NCBI GenBank assembly: GCA_024760905.1
Contig: CM045729.1
Coordinates: 45,571,080 to 45,635,079, forward strand
Direction of reading: 5' to 3'
Length of the DNA stretch: 64,000 bases
Source: Plotosus lineatus
Lineage: Eukaryota; Chordata; Actinopteri; Siluriformes; Plotosidae
How positions within the stretch are numbered: position 1 is the first letter of the stretch; each line of letters starts with the position of its first letter. Under the pieces are notes generated by a model. The model did not search any database. It was given only the letters and a program-made list of their open reading frames with translations, and was not told where the DNA came from. The translations under genes were made by a program, and so were the position numbers. This document shows, in pieces, positions 25,328 through 36,300 of the stretch.

Positions 25328-26237
25328 CAGTGGTATCTCACTTTACGAAAGTCTCACCAAACGAAAAATTCAGGTTACGAAACGCATTTTCCTAAAATTT
25401 TTGTCTCTGGATACGAAACAAGTTCACGTTACGGAAGTGCAAAATTCAAACGCGCCATTCAAACATTTGAATAATGCGCGAGTTGCTTTCCCATTGATTG
25501 TCTCCCAATACCCCACCCCGCTGGCCTCCCATTGGCTAGGAGGGAGCTGAATCTCCATAATACAGTACTGTACCCGTAATGCTTTTCATGTGCCTTCGAC
25601 CCACTGTTCAACACACACGCGTGAAGGAGAGTTGTACTGTTGGTTCGTGAGTTTCGTGAGCTTTTTAAAGTATGCTTATTGCAGCGTTATTTTTCGTTAT
25701 TAATCATGAGCCCCAAGAAAGTGAGTCCCGGTGAGACTGAAAACAAGAAGCGGGCTCCGTTATCAATAAAAGTAAAACAGGAGATGATAAAAAAATATGA
25801 AAGTGGGATTCGGTTGAATTTTGGGTGAAATCGCAAAGGAGTATGGCCGAAACCTCTCTACAATCGGAACAATATTGAAGCAGAACAAAGCATTAAAAGC
25901 GGAGATACAGTGACGGGGGTGATTATTTCAGAAAAAGTAACCGCCATATTTAAGGACCTCGTGGAAGAGGGTGGGGGTGGGGGTTCTTCGGACCAGCAAC
26001 CCCCGGACTTTAAAGTGTCGCAGATTTAAAAAAAGGTAAATAATTTTCTTTTACTTTTAACACATATTTCATACAAAATTGGGTACTTTTATAATTTTTA
26101 AAGGGTTTATGGAATAGTATTGGGAGCCTTGGAACAAATCACGCATTTTACATGTAAAATGCTGTCCAACTTATGAAAAATGCAGGTTATTAAAAAGGCG
26201 CTGGAACGGATTAATTTCGTAAAGTGAGGTACCACTG
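25328..26237 (+). mobile_element. Tigger/pogo transposon, internally deleted
   Basis: Inverted ends CAGTGGTATCTCACTTTACG (left) and CAGTGGTACCTCACTTTACG (right, read inward), each bounded by TA (25326-25327, 26238-26239). These are Tigger-type ends. At 910 bases it is far shorter than a full Tigger (about 2.5 kb). It keeps only the transposase N-terminus and a short downstream piece. Confidence 0.94.
25706..25912 (+). pseudogene. Tigger transposase N-terminus (CENP-B-like helix-turn-helix)
   Basis: It begins MSPKKVSPGETENKKRAPLS followed by VKQEMIKKYESGIRLNFG. After a one-base frameshift it continues EIAKEYGRNLSTIGTILKQ and NKALKAEIQ. This matches the first helix-turn-helix DNA-binding domain of pogo/Tigger and CENP-B proteins (basic start, a KxxIIxxxE-like helix, the recognition helix with STIxxILK). 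The DDE catalytic domain is missing. Confidence 0.88.
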
Positions 26238-26368
26238 TAATGAAGTGGTTAGTATGTCATCACAGCAAGAAGACCTAGGTTCTCCAATTATCAGCTTGGC
26301 GGCTTCTATGTGGCATTTGAATGTTCTTCCCTTGCTTACGTGGTTTTCTTCTGGGTACTCTGGTTTCT

Positions 26369-26679
26369 TGAGGCCGATGGCGTAGTGGTTAGGGTGCTGC
26401 GCTCATGATCGGGAGGTTGTGGGTTCAAATACCACTGAGACCCTCACTGTGCTAAGACCCCTGGGCAAGGTCTCAACCACAAGTGTGCCTCTGTTCACCC
26501 AGCAGTATAAATGGGTACCAGTAAAAATATACTTGGAAGGTAACCTGCGATGGACTAGCGTCCCATCCAGGGGGAGTTGAACTCCTGGTCGCTTCACGCT
26601 ATGGAAACCGGAGATAAGCACCGGCCTGATGAGTCACAAGGCTCGGGTGTAAAAACCCAACAGACTTTACCTTACCTTT
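26369..26679 (+). mobile_element. SINE-3, full length (tRNA-Met-like head)
   Basis: The head GATGGCGTAGTGGTTAGGGT, with CTCATGATCGGGAGG (CAT in the anticodon position) and the B box GGGTTCAAATACC, resembles elongator tRNA-Met. An unrelated body follows (CCTGGGCAAGGTCTCAACCA), ending CAGACTTTACCTTACCTTT. Both sides carry the 13-bp repeat TACTCTGGTTTCT. Confidence 0.9.
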
Positions 26680-26692
26680 TACTCTGGTTTCT

Positions 26693-27031
26693 GGGCCTTG
26701 GTGGTCTGGTGGTAAAGTGCTGGATCACTGATCCCATGGTTGAGTGTTCAAGCTCCACTCTCAATGGGTTGTCACTGTGCCCCCAGTGCGGCTAACTGGG
26801 TTATCATAGACTGGCCATGTCTCTCACTATCTATGGTGTGAGGCATGTAAAAGAACCATTGCTGACTTTTGTAAAGAGTAGGCTGCAAAGCCGTCAGTGT
26901 GTTTCTGCCCTGTGATGGCCTGGCAAGCTGTCCACTGTGTACTCTACCCTTACCCAGAGTCAACTGTGACGGGCACCAGCCTTCCTGAGACCCTAATTAG
27001 GATTAAGTGGTTCAGAAAATCAATGGAATGA
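26693..27031 (+). mobile_element. SINE-1A copy in the same target site
   Basis: It starts GGGCCTTGGTGGTCTGGTGG. Full body and L2-type tail, flanked by the second and third copies of the target word. It must have inserted at or beside the SINE-3 target duplication. Confidence 0.92.
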
Positions 27032-27266
27032 ATAATCTGGTTTCTTCCCACTATCCAAAAACATGCACGGTAGGCTAATTGGCTGCTCCAAATCACTCCT
27101 AGGTACGAGTGTAAATAGTTGTGTGAGTGTCAGCCCTGCAATGGCCTGGTGAGCTGTTCAGGGAGCAATCCACCGTTGCCCAGAGTTCGCTGAGATTGGC
27201 GTCTCCCCACAACCCTAATTAGGATTAAGCGGCTTAGAAAATAAGTGAATGAATGAATGAATGAAT

Positions 27267-28026
27267 ATGGTAAGAGCAAAAAACACTTGTAAAAACACAT
27301 TTTTTAGAAACTTGTTCTTTTACTGGCAACTCACACTTTTACCCACAGAACTGCCAAATATGTGAAAATGGGCAACAGTAACAAATGAAACAGGCTGTAC
27401 ATAACCAGTGAATTCAAAACAGAACCGAAAACCACATGCTGAGAGAGCACAGTGCAAACCCTCCTAATAAACTATATAATACATTTTTATTTAATATAAA
27501 ACATCAAATCTAACAGACAAAACATTCACAGAAAAATACAACACAGCCTTGTGATTAAGCAAATTAGAGCACTTGGAGATATAGAACAGAGTTTCACTAC
27601 TACGGATACTACTGCTACTACAGTAGTACTACTTACTACATGAATGCCCAGTGTACAGTTCAGAGTATGGAAATATTAACATACATGAAAAAGAAGATGA
27701 AAAAAACATGTTCAACTGTGTCAAAAAAACAAAAAAAAACAAAGGCAGAGGTACAAGCAAAGCCTCAAGACCCCACTGTCCTCAAATGAGAACTTCATAC
27801 TTTCTCTCAGTTACTTTGTGTGTATTTCCTCGTTAGATCCTCATATAAAGGGAATTGGGTATTACTCTGCCCAAACCTCTTACTGTTTAAAGAGTTTGAT
27901 CAAGTTCAGTATTTATCAGGTGGTATGAAACAGAAGCCGAGAAATGGCAAGACTGACAACATTACAGATTGGGTCTTAGAAGTATAGATGTAGGAAGCAG
28001 CACCAAGACTTATGAAGAATACTATA
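27267..28026. other. Unique sequence, no feature seen
   Basis: AT-rich; contains a short (ACT)n run near 27595-27635. No exon or transposon was recognised. Confidence 0.45.
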
Positions 28027-28523
28027 AAGGGATCCCTCACGACTTCGCGCTTCAATTTATGCGGCTTCAGTGCATCGCGTTTTTTTTTTTTTTTTTTTTT
28101 TTAATATTCATTGAATTAAAAAATAAGCAAATTAAGGAAGAATAGGGGAAAAGTTAAGGAAAGTGCTGCAAAACAAGACCGATTATGCAAAAAACCCCAA
28201 ACAAACAAAAATAAAGAGCAACCCAAACCCCCCCATCAAAATTACTAACATTTTTATGAGCTGCGCATCTATGCACATGCACGTGTCTGTATGTGTGTGT
28301 ATTTACATTTTATTTATTTATATTTATTTATAGCTTATGCATTATTTTTGAAGATTTAATTGTTATTATAAGCATTTATAACCTTGAATATGTATTTATT
28401 GATATTATATACACATATACATGTACGGATACGTCAGTCAGGGGGGTTGATCCTACTTCGCGGAATTCAGCGGTTGCGGGGGGGGCTTGGTCCCAATTAA
28501 CAGCGGAAAGTGAGGGATCCCTG
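28027..28523. mobile_element. Tigger-like MITE, family M1, copy c
   Basis: Left end AAGGGATCCCTCACGACTTC, right end (inward) CAGGGATCCCTCACTTTCC, TA on both sides (28025-28026, 28524-28525). The interior matches copies a, b and d, including ATATACATGTACG and ATACGTCAGTC. A T run of about 22 follows the left end. Confidence 0.9.
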
Positions 28524-28834
28524 TATTCTTTGATATGGAGGGAAATTAGACTACATAAAAGCTACATAAAATTAAAAAACATATTTTCTTTAAGAGAAAC
28601 ATGGTTTGTCCTTTAAGCATTTTTCACAAACTTTTTACTGTACATTTTTAACCGAGCTACTACAGAAAAGAATGATATGGTTTGATTTCATTGGATTTGA
28701 AAACTATTGCTGCATTTACAAATAATAAACGCAGTATGTTGGATCCGTGCCATGGGGAAAACAGATCAGGACTGTAAGTCAAATTATAAGATATTGATAC
28801 TTTTTGAGACTCACCCAGCCTGACTGAGGGTTTA

Positions 28835-31276
28835 CTTGGCATCCGTCTGTCTCAAGAGACAATGGAGTCTGCACCTAGGCAGGTCTATCAATTAGCTGAG
28901 AGGCTGCAGCGCCGGCTGTGGCTGAATAAGCCAATGCGGGAGATGCAGCTCCTACCACACTTGCTGCAAGTGTATTCTGCAGTAGGGATCGTGGGGCAGG
29001 CTGTGGCAGACAGAATTCTCTGCTGTTTGCGGTTCTTCTTCTCCTCATGCTGGATCTCTCTCTTCTCCTCGGCCTGCTGCACACCGGATTTTACCTTTCC
29101 ACGCCAGCTAGAGCGGTCGGAGCTCGCTGCCTCGAGATCTACTGGGTTGATGCTGCATGACTTCAGGTCCCTCTTGCAGACATCCTTGTAGCGCAGGGCG
29201 GGTCGTCCTGTTGGTCGTGTTCCTGAGGCGAGCTCGCCATAGAGGATGTCCTTTGGAATGCGAAATTCATCCATCCTGCATATGTGTCCGAGCCAGCGCA
29301 GGCGCTTCTGGGAGAGGATGGCGAACATGCTTGACATGCCTGCCTGGGCCAAGACGCCGCGAGTTGGAGACACGATCCTGCCAGGTAATGCCGAGGAGTC
29401 GCCTGAGGTGGGGCAGGTGAAAGGCGTTTAGTCTTCGCTCCTGGTGCCTGTATAGGGTCCAGGCCTCACTGCCGTATAGAAGCGTGCTCAACACGCATGC
29501 TTGGTACACCTTCATCTTCGTGTTTAGGGTCAGCCTGGGGTTGTTCCACACACGCCGCTAGGCGGGCCATGGATGTTGCTGCTTTGCCTATCCCTACGCT
29601 TAGCTCAGCATCCAGGGATAGGTTACTGGAGATGGTGGAGCCAAGGTAGGTGAACTTGTCCACCACTTCCAGGGTGTAATCACCGATGTTGATTGTGGGA
29701 GTTGTGCTGACATCCTGACCCATGATGTTGGTTTTCTTGAGGCTGATAGTGAGTCCAAACTCTGTGCATGCCTCCGCGAAGTGATTGATGAGTCGCTGAA
29801 GGGCGGCTTCAGAGTGAGCAGTGAGGGCAGCGTCGTCAGCAAAGAGCATATCCCGGATGAGGACCTTGCGCACCTTGGTCTTTGCCCTGAGGCGGGCGAG
29901 ATTAAAGAGGTTCCCATCACTCCGTGTGTGGAGGAAGATGCCATCTTCGGACTCTCTGAATGCGTAGCGCAGGAGCAAAGAGAAAAATATGCCAAAAAGT
30001 GTCGGGGCCAGGACACACCCTTGTTTCACGCCGCTCTTGATTGGAAAGGGGTCTGATGATGTTCCGTTATACTGAACTGTGCCAGACGTGTTGTCGTGGA
30101 ATGACTCGACTATCTTCAGGAGCTTGGTGGGACATCCAATCTTATGGAGGAGGGTGAAGAGGTTAGACCGACTGACCAAGTCGAATGCCTTGGTCAGATC
30201 GATGAAGGCGAGGAACAAAGGCCGCCGCTGCTCACGGCACTTTTCCTGCAGCTGCCGAAGGGAGAACACCATGTCAATGGTTGATCGCTTTGCCCGGAAC
30301 CCGCACTGCGACTCGGGATACACACGGTCTGCAAGTACTTGCAGGCGGTTGAGGACTACCCTTGCAAAGGCTTTCCCTACAATGCTGAGGAGAGAGATCC
30401 CACGATAGTTGTTGCAATCGCTGCGGTCGCCCTTGTTCTTGTAGAGCGTGATGATCTTCGCATCTCGCATGTCTTGGGGTATCGTTCCTTCTTCCCAGCA
30501 CTGAAGCAAAAGCTCATGGAGATGCCCAAGGAGGGAGCTCTCTTTGCAGCCTTCATCACCTCTGGAGGGATTCCGTCGCTGCCTGGTGCTTTCCGCTAGA
30601 CAGCGAGTTAATGGCCTTGCTGAGTTCTTCGATGGTAGGTGGCGAGTCGAGTTCTTCCATGGTGGGCAGTGGGATGGTGTTCTCCATGGCTGTGTCAGTG
30701 ACAACATTCTCTCTGGAGTATAGTGCTGAATAGTGCTCGGCCCATCTCTCCATCTGCTCCCCACGGTCCTTGATGATGTCGCCGGAGGTGGAGTTGAGGG
30801 TGCGATCTTGGTGGCACTTGGTCCGAAAGCTTTTTCATCCCCTCATACATGGCACGGGTGTTTCCACAGTCCGCAGAGGTCTGAATATCGCTGCAAAGCT
30901 TCAGCCAGTAGTCGTTGGCGCACCTGCGGGCGACCCTCTTGGCATTGTTGCGGGCTTCTCTGTAGGTGGCCAGTGATTTCTCGCATGGCTTCCTCTTGTA
31001 CTCAAGGAGCGCAGCACCCTTGGCGGCTATGGCAGGCTCCATATCTTCAATCCCAGCCTCGAACCAGTCCTCGTTTTTCCTGACTCTCTTCCCGAAGGTG
31101 TCTGAGGCGGCCTGGTATACGGCATCGCGGATGAAGTCCCAGCGTGCTGTGGCGTTGTCTGTGGGGCAGTCTTCCAGGGCGTTGTCGATGGCCTCAGCAA
31201 AGCATTTGCGCAGCTCGGGCTTTGAAGTTCTGGCAGTGTCGATGCGGGGCTGGCCCCTATGTTTGGAGCGGTGGAT
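28835..31276 (-). mobile_element. GC-rich LINE, 5'-truncated, 15-bp TSD
   Basis: Direct repeat CTGACTGAGGGTTTA at 28820-28834 and 31277-31291. The body is read on the minus strand: 5' part at 31276, 3' end at 28835 with CTTGAGACAGACGGATGCC. It is clearly more GC-rich than its surroundings and has only about four frame changes in 2.4 kb, so it looks young or recently arrived. It encodes a reverse transcriptase and a C-terminal zinc-binding motif. It differs from the RTE and Rex3 elements in this window. I cannot place its clade with certainty. Confidence 0.9.
28888..31276 (-). pseudogene. Reverse transcriptase ORF of the GC-rich LINE
   Basis: Frame pieces in order: 31276-30820 (linker, YKRKPCEKSLATYREARNNA), 30753-30610 (MERWAEHYSALYSRENVV), 30560-29560 (palm and fingers: DCNNYRGISLLSIVGKAFAR, GFRAKRSTIDMVFSLRQLQE, AFIDLTKAFD with catalytic D, GVKQGCVLAPTLFGI, MLFADDAAL with the catalytic DD), 29551-29400 (thumb: LLYGSEAWTLYRHQERRLN) and 29373-28888 (RWLGHICRMDEFRIPKD, CSKCGRSCISRIGLFSHSRR then C). 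The last is a Cys-Cys-His-Cys-type finger. All key polymerase residues seem to be present; only small frameshifts break it. The endonuclease is lost by 5' truncation. Confidence 0.88.
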
Positions 31277-31291
31277 CTGACTGAGGGTTTA

Positions 31292-31765
31292 GTTAGTATG
31301 TAAAGCAGTGATTAGGAATTGAAGTGAAGACCATGGCATTTGTAAATGGATAGCATGAATATGATAAGTAAAAGGGGATCCAGAACTGTATCTTGGGTAA
31401 TACCATGAGAAAAGTGGAACAAGTACAATGTAAACATATTGACCAAAACAAATTGCCTTTTGTCTGAGAAATAGGATTAGAACCAGGATAGAATAAAACC
31501 AATAAGGCCAACCATTTGTGTTTCGTATCATTGCAGCATTGTTATACTCTGTCACATGCAGCATTTAAACCAAGCAGAAAACATATACAGTACTCTGTGG
31601 CCAAAAGTATGTGGACACGCCACCATCACAGTCATATGTGCTGATTGATCATACCAGTAAAATTATCACCGCCTTTTATAATGAGTCGGTCCTTACTTTG
31701 CCCTAATAATAACCTGCTCTCCTCTGAAAAAGCTTTCCATTTGATTTTGCGATGTAATTTTGTGC
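31292..31765. other. Unique sequence, no feature seen
   Basis: AT-rich flank between the GC-rich LINE and SINE remnants. Nothing was recognised. Confidence 0.4.
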
Positions 31766-31855
31766 ATCTGCCCTGCAAAGGACTGGCGAGCTGTCCAGAG
31801 TGTATACCACCCATGCTCAGAGTTGGCTGAGATGAGCGCATTCAGAAAATGAAGT
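31766..31855 (+). mobile_element. L2-type SINE tail fragment
   Basis: CCCTGCAAAGGACTGGCGAG, GAGTTGGCTGAGATGAGCGC and TTCAGAAAATGAAG are words of the shared 1A/SINE-2 tail. Confidence 0.7.
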
Positions 31856-31874
31856 AATGAATTATGGGCATTTG

Positions 31875-32195
31875 GGGGCAGCATGATGGCATTGTAATTA
31901 GTACAACAGCTTCACAGCAAGAAGGTCCTGGATTCTACTCCCAGGCTTGATGAGACAGCGTTTCTATGTGGAGTTTGCACATTTTCCTTTTGGCTACTCT
32001 GCTTTCTCTCACAGTCGAAATACATGAACATTAGGTTAACTGGCTGTTCTAAACTAACCTATTCTGAGCAGTTGTGTGTTGCCCCTCAATGGCTTGATGA
32101 GCTGTCTAGGGTGTATCATGCCATCACCTAGTGTTGATGAAGGTAGGCTTCAGCCTCCCTGAGAACTGGTAGGATTAAGCAGTTTGGGAAATGAA
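31875..32195 (+). mobile_element. SINE-2 copy, relative of 36953-37127
   Basis: Head GGCAGCATGATGGCATTGTA and ACAGCAAGAAGGTCCTGGAT, body with GTGGAGTTTGCACATTTTCC, L2-type tail ending GCAGTTTGGGAAATGAATGG. The 25 bases after the tail (about 32190-32215) are shared with the inverted copy at 36953-37127, as are several private substitutions. The two copies are therefore close relatives. Confidence 0.88.
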
Positions 32196-32278
32196 TGGCT
32201 ACATTGTGGGAACTTGCCCAATGTACTATTTAGTCAAGTAGTGAAGTCAGGCAATGATGTTGGGTGAGAAGGTCTGTA

Positions 32279-32613
32279 GGGCAGTGGTGGTCTAGTGGTA
32301 TAAGGTGCCGGATCGCTGATCCAAAGGTTGGGGGTTCGAGTCCCACTCTCCACAAGGTTGTCACTGTCCTCCCAGTGCAGCTAACTGGGTTATCAAAGGC
32401 CGGCCATGTCTCTCACTGTCTATGGTGTGAGGCATGTAAAAGAACCATTGCTGACTTTCGACAAGAGTAGGCTGCAAAGCCGTCAGCATGTTTCCGCCCT
32501 GCGATGACCTGGCGAGCTGTCCAGGGTGTACTCTGCCCTCGCCCTGAGTTGGCTGGGATGGGCACCAGCCTCCCCGCGACCCTAATTAGGATGAAGCGGT
32601 TACAGAAAATGAC
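32279..32613 (+). mobile_element. SINE-1A copy with TSD
   Basis: Target duplication AAGGTCTGTA at 32269-32278 and 32614-32623. Head GCAGTGGTGGTCTAGTGGTA, canonical B box GGTTCGAGTCC, full body, L2-type tail. One of the least changed copies here. Confidence 0.94.
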
Positions 32614-32626
32614 AAGGTCTGTAATA

Positions 32627-33129
32627 CCCCCATTTCACTGGACTACAACATGCAAGGATTGTAGCGGAAAGGCACGGAACTCAGTCTATGGAAGAGCTTT
32701 GGCATTTTTACATGGAAAATGGGTGAAAATCCTAGGGAGAAGTGGAAATTCTTATACCCCCATTTCAATGGACTACGGCATGCAAGGATCGTGTAGTGGA
32801 AAGGCGCTGTACACAATCTACAGAAAAGCTTTTGGCAATTTTACACGGAAAATGGGTGAAAATCCTACAGAAAAGTGGAAATTCTTACACTCTCGGAACA
32901 TTCACAGCATGTGCGGAACAGGTACGGCAAAGTACGCCAAAGAGACCGACCCCAGAGAACACTCACGGAATATTTTGGCCTGCCGGAAGCATACGGAAGT
33001 GGAGGAAGACTTGAGGAATAACTATGGAATCACACTGAATGACACAGAAGATGAGGGAATAATAGCGGAACATTTGCGAATGACAACATTTTTGCTTCCG
33101 TAAGTCTGCTGTGCTCCAGTGAAATGGGG
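32627..33129. mobile_element. Unclassified inverted-repeat element X, copy 1
   Basis: Ends CCATTTCACTGGA (left, near 32630) and the same 13 bases inverted at the right (TCCAGTGAAATGG), with ACGGCA and its complement a few bases further inside. The interior is shared with 53563-53957 (GCATGCAAGGATCGTGTAG, GGAAAATGGGTGAAAATCC, CTGCCGGAAGCATACG). In this copy the first about 128 bases are duplicated in tandem (32627-32754 and 32755-32885). It looks like a non-autonomous DNA transposon. The superfamily is unknown, as no clear target duplication was seen. Confidence 0.7.
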
Positions 33130-33234
33130 TGTTACGCAGTTAGTAACCCCTGTCAGTCAGTTAAACTTTGTTGTTGTGTGTAAAAGTAACAGTGTTGTAA
33201 TTTGTGACACTGGGTGAAGATCTGATTTACTCTG

Positions 33235-33558
33235 AACAGACGGCTAGACTATCACAGGACTAATACACAACATTCACACTCTTATTCACACCTAGGGGCA
33301 GTTTTCAAAAGCCACTTACCCTATTGAACAGTTCTTTGGAGTGTGGGAGTAAACCGGAGTACAAACGCTCCCCGACTTACATTCATCCGTTTTACGTTTT
33401 TTTGCTTTGATGGGTTTTTTTTTCAAGAAAAAAAAGTCAAATTTTGAGTTTAGACATACCTACATAGTACGCTGACGTAATGAAGCTATGACGTAATGAC
33501 GCTGCGTCCATTGTTTACAAACAACAGACTGAATGTGCCCCTCCTTTTTCCCAGTTCA

Positions 33559-33590
<32 letters not shown>

Positions 33591-34592
33591 CGTCGTCGTC
33601 TCTGTGATCTTTGTGTTCACACTGTTTTGCGGACTTTTGTAACCCGAAGCAAATATGGTTGGTCTGAAGCGTAAGCCTACTAGCATGGGTGCAAGTCTCA
33701 TACACAGAGATGAATTAACTATCTGCTTGGATCAGCGCAATCTACCATGTATACTCAGTTAAGCAAAGAGAGTTGTAAAATGAATGAAAACCCGAATCCA
33801 GGAAAGAGAGAACTCTCTGCTCTGCTGGTGATTCACATCAGCGCAGGCTGAGAACAAAACGATTTCAACGAAGCCCTTGCTTACTTGAAAGACCGGAAGT
33901 CCGCATAACTCGCGCTTTGTTTCAATCAAGTAAACTACTTTCAGCAAGTACACTACTTTCGGTATTGAGCGCCTCACATATTGTAAGCGTTAATTGGCTG
34001 TTTTAAGCTTCATGTAAAGTGAGTCAGCTCAGCTTCATATAATGTGATTCAGCTCAGCTTCATGTCATGTGACCATCCGTCGACCATCGGAACCATTAAC
34101 AAGCAGAAAGATTGCATCATAGAGAATGTTAAAGGTTATATTTGATACTGTATTTGATATTTGATGAGTGAATTTGATTAAAATTTATCAATTTGAAATT
34201 ATTTTTGCTTGAATTTAATTTATTTGAAATGAATGTTGATATCATTTGATATATTTGATATTATTTTACAATGTTATGTTTATAATAATTGCTTTAGGGG
34301 TGTTTTATGAGATACAGTAATGGTATTTATAGATGTATAGTACAGTATAAGCGTCATACATCACACGTCATATGTCATACATCACTGTAACAATTTAGGT
34401 TCACTTTCAACTTACGTTAGGCCGTCCAGAACCAATTAAAAACGTAAGTCAGGGAGCGTCTGTATACGGAAACAAACCCATGCAACCATGGGGAGAATAT
34501 GCACAACAGAAACACCCAACCCCACGTTTCAAACCCAGGACCTTCTTGATGTGAAGCAGACATGCTAAGCACTATGCCACCCTGCCACCCAG
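33235..34592 (-). mobile_element. SINE-2 copy split by a Tigger-like element
   Basis: Left part 33235-33361 (TATTCACACCTAGGGGCAGT, GTGTGGGAGTAAACCGGAGT). Right part 34465-34592 (AAACAAACCCATGCAACC, CAAACCCAGGACCTTCTTGA and the head remnant GCTAAGCACTATGCCACC). The DNA element 33362-34462 sits between them at a TA. Confidence 0.88.
33362..34462. mobile_element. Tigger-like element T2 inserted in a SINE-2
   Basis: Inverted ends CAAACGCTCCCCGACTTAC (left) and CAGACGCTCCCTGACTTACG (right, read inward). TA on both sides (33360-33361, 34463-34464). It holds a (TA)n tract at 33562-33590. A short plus-strand frame, MVGLKRKPTSMGASLIH, starts near 33655 and resembles the basic start of Tigger transposases, but only weakly. 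Confidence 0.85.
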
Positions 34593-35170
34593 TAGATGAC
34601 AATTTTGAGAGAGAGCCTGTTTTGTCTGTCTACTTAGTCCGAGGAGATGTGAGTGATTTTGTGGTGATTTAATCAGTAATGGGGGTGGGGGTGGGGGGCT
34701 ATTTCTTAAGTGACTCCTTATAAGAGCTTTTTGTACCCACTGTCAGGCCAGTCTTCCTACTGAGACACACTAACTGGTGACCAGCATCTTTCATTCAGTA
34801 GAACTCATGAGAAAACCAAAGGACAAAATGACTGAAATTAACAGCACGCATTCTGAGAAGAGTACAGTAGGCCCTCAATATTCGCGGGGGTTCGGTTCCG
34901 GCCCCTCCCACAAATAAAGATAATCCGTGAGTTCTGTATCCGGAAGTGAAACCCCATGTATCATATTACATGCGCAAATGAGCAACCGGAAGTAAAATAC
35001 TGTGTATCTATTACATGCGCTAAAATATGCTTCTTAAAAACATTCTATAGACAGTCTTACTCATTAATACAGTGTTAATGTAGTAAAATGTAGTAATGAT
35101 TAAGAAAAACTTTTCAATTTTTACTGTTATATTTATTGATGATAAAATATAAACATTATACAACATATAC

Positions 35171-36300
35171 TGTTGTAAAGCACTAGTATTAAAGTCGTTT
35201 TCAATTATTATTCCTACATATAATAACAATACCTAAGTTAATGTTTAGAATGTTTGTACGTGAGATTTTATGTTCTGTAGCATGTTTCACAAGTGATACC
35301 AATAGGATAAGCTTCATTACGCTTCATGTCCTTTTACATTGAACTTGGAGTGACGTCTTGGAGAGACATCTCCAAGATGGCGTTGCCTAGAGGGCGACAT
35401 CATGGAGTTCTCAGAGTCAAATTGTTTCTTTGTTCATTTTAATTTGTTTTATTTGTTTTGTTTGTTCATGTTTTGCACTATGCTCGTCTATGACTGGTCA
35501 ACCCAGCTACAGCTATGAGATCGGAGTCTCCTGAAGTTTAGCACCTTCCTATCCTGAGCTAATATGTTACGGTAGCTTAATGCTAGCCGCACCCTGGCTA
35601 ACAATAAGCCCAGGTGGGAAGGGGCCGAATGACGACTCAGGCGCTTGGGATTGCATGGTATGAAGGCCATGTAGCCGGCTGGTGCAATTGCCTCGTCGGG
35701 TGTACTCTCCTCGAGCCATGTTTCACAGAAACACGGCATGGAGCAGTCCTGTAGATCCCTCTGTGCTGCAATCTGAGCATGATGATGCTCGTCCATCTTG
35801 TTTCGCAGGGACTGAACATTTTCAAACAGTATGACCGGAAGTGCTAACCAAGCGCCAGGGACTCTGAGAACTCCGCCTGGGCTTATTGTTAGCCGGGGTG
35901 TGGCTAGCATTGAGCTACCTTAGCATAGTAGCTCACAATAGGAGTTGTTGCATGCTTAGTTGCCCAAAGCTGAAGCTGCTCATAGCTGTAGTAGGGTCGA
36001 CCGGTCATAGACGAGCATAGTGCAAAACATGTATAAATAAAACAACAAATAAAACAAATTAAAACGAACAAAGAAACAATTTGACTCTGATAACGCCGTG
36101 ACATCGCCCTCTAGGCGGCGCCATCTTGCAGATGTCAGTCCAAGTTCAATGTAAAAGGACATGAAGTGTAATAAAGTTTATCCTTTTGGTATCATTTGTT
36201 AAACATGCTACAGAACATAAAATCTCATGCACAAACATTCTAAATATTAACTTAGGTATTGTACTGGAATAATAATTGAAAAAGACTTTAATACAACAGT
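35171..36300. repeat. Long inverted repeat (foldback), arms about 430 bases
   Basis: The left arm, about 35171-35615, is repeated in inverse at about 35873-36300 with few mismatches. Paired words include GATTTTATGTTCTGTAGCATG/complement, CCAAGATGGCG/complement, TAGACGAGCATAGTGCAAAA/complement and CTAACAATAAGCCCAGG/complement. The loop of about 257 bases holds part of a LINE endonuclease frame. Transcripts would fold into a long hairpin. Confidence 0.88.
35600..35910 (-). pseudogene. LINE endonuclease start, fragment in the foldback loop
   Basis: The minus strand reads NVQSLRNKMDEHHHAQI, RDLQDCSMPCFCETWLEES and TPDEAIAPAGYMAF. This matches the start of LINE ORF2 endonucleases of the CR1/Rex1/L2-like type (N-x-R-SL-x-K-x-DE and CFxETWL with the catalytic E). 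Past residue 90 it runs into the opposite arm. The arms carry AAGATGGCG, a YY1-site-like motif often found at LINE 5' ends, so the hairpin may be made of LINE 5' sequence. Confidence 0.7.

Larger units (their letters stand above)
26240..27266 (+). mobile_element. SINE-2 copy interrupted by two other SINEs
   Basis: Pieces: 26240-26368 (head and front body: GAAGTGGTTAGTATGTCATC, ACAGCAAGAAGACC) and 27032-27266 (rear body and L2-type tail with a (GAAT)n end). The target word TACTCTGGTTTCT occurs at 26356-26368, again at 26680-26692, and in slightly changed form (AATCTGGTTTCTT) at about 27032-27044. It thus records two successive insertions at the same site. Confidence 0.92.

Noticed and set aside
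28862..29191. Plus-strand frames over 28862-31280
   Set aside because: Antisense shadows of the GC-rich LINE polymerase.
32504..33103. 199-codon frame spanning a SINE tail and element X
   Set aside because: It crosses an element boundary; similar frames in the second X copy are broken, so coding is unlikely.
35488..35910. 140-codon frame as an intact gene
   Set aside because: The first part is a LINE endonuclease start; the rest is the opposite arm of an inverted repeat read in antisense.
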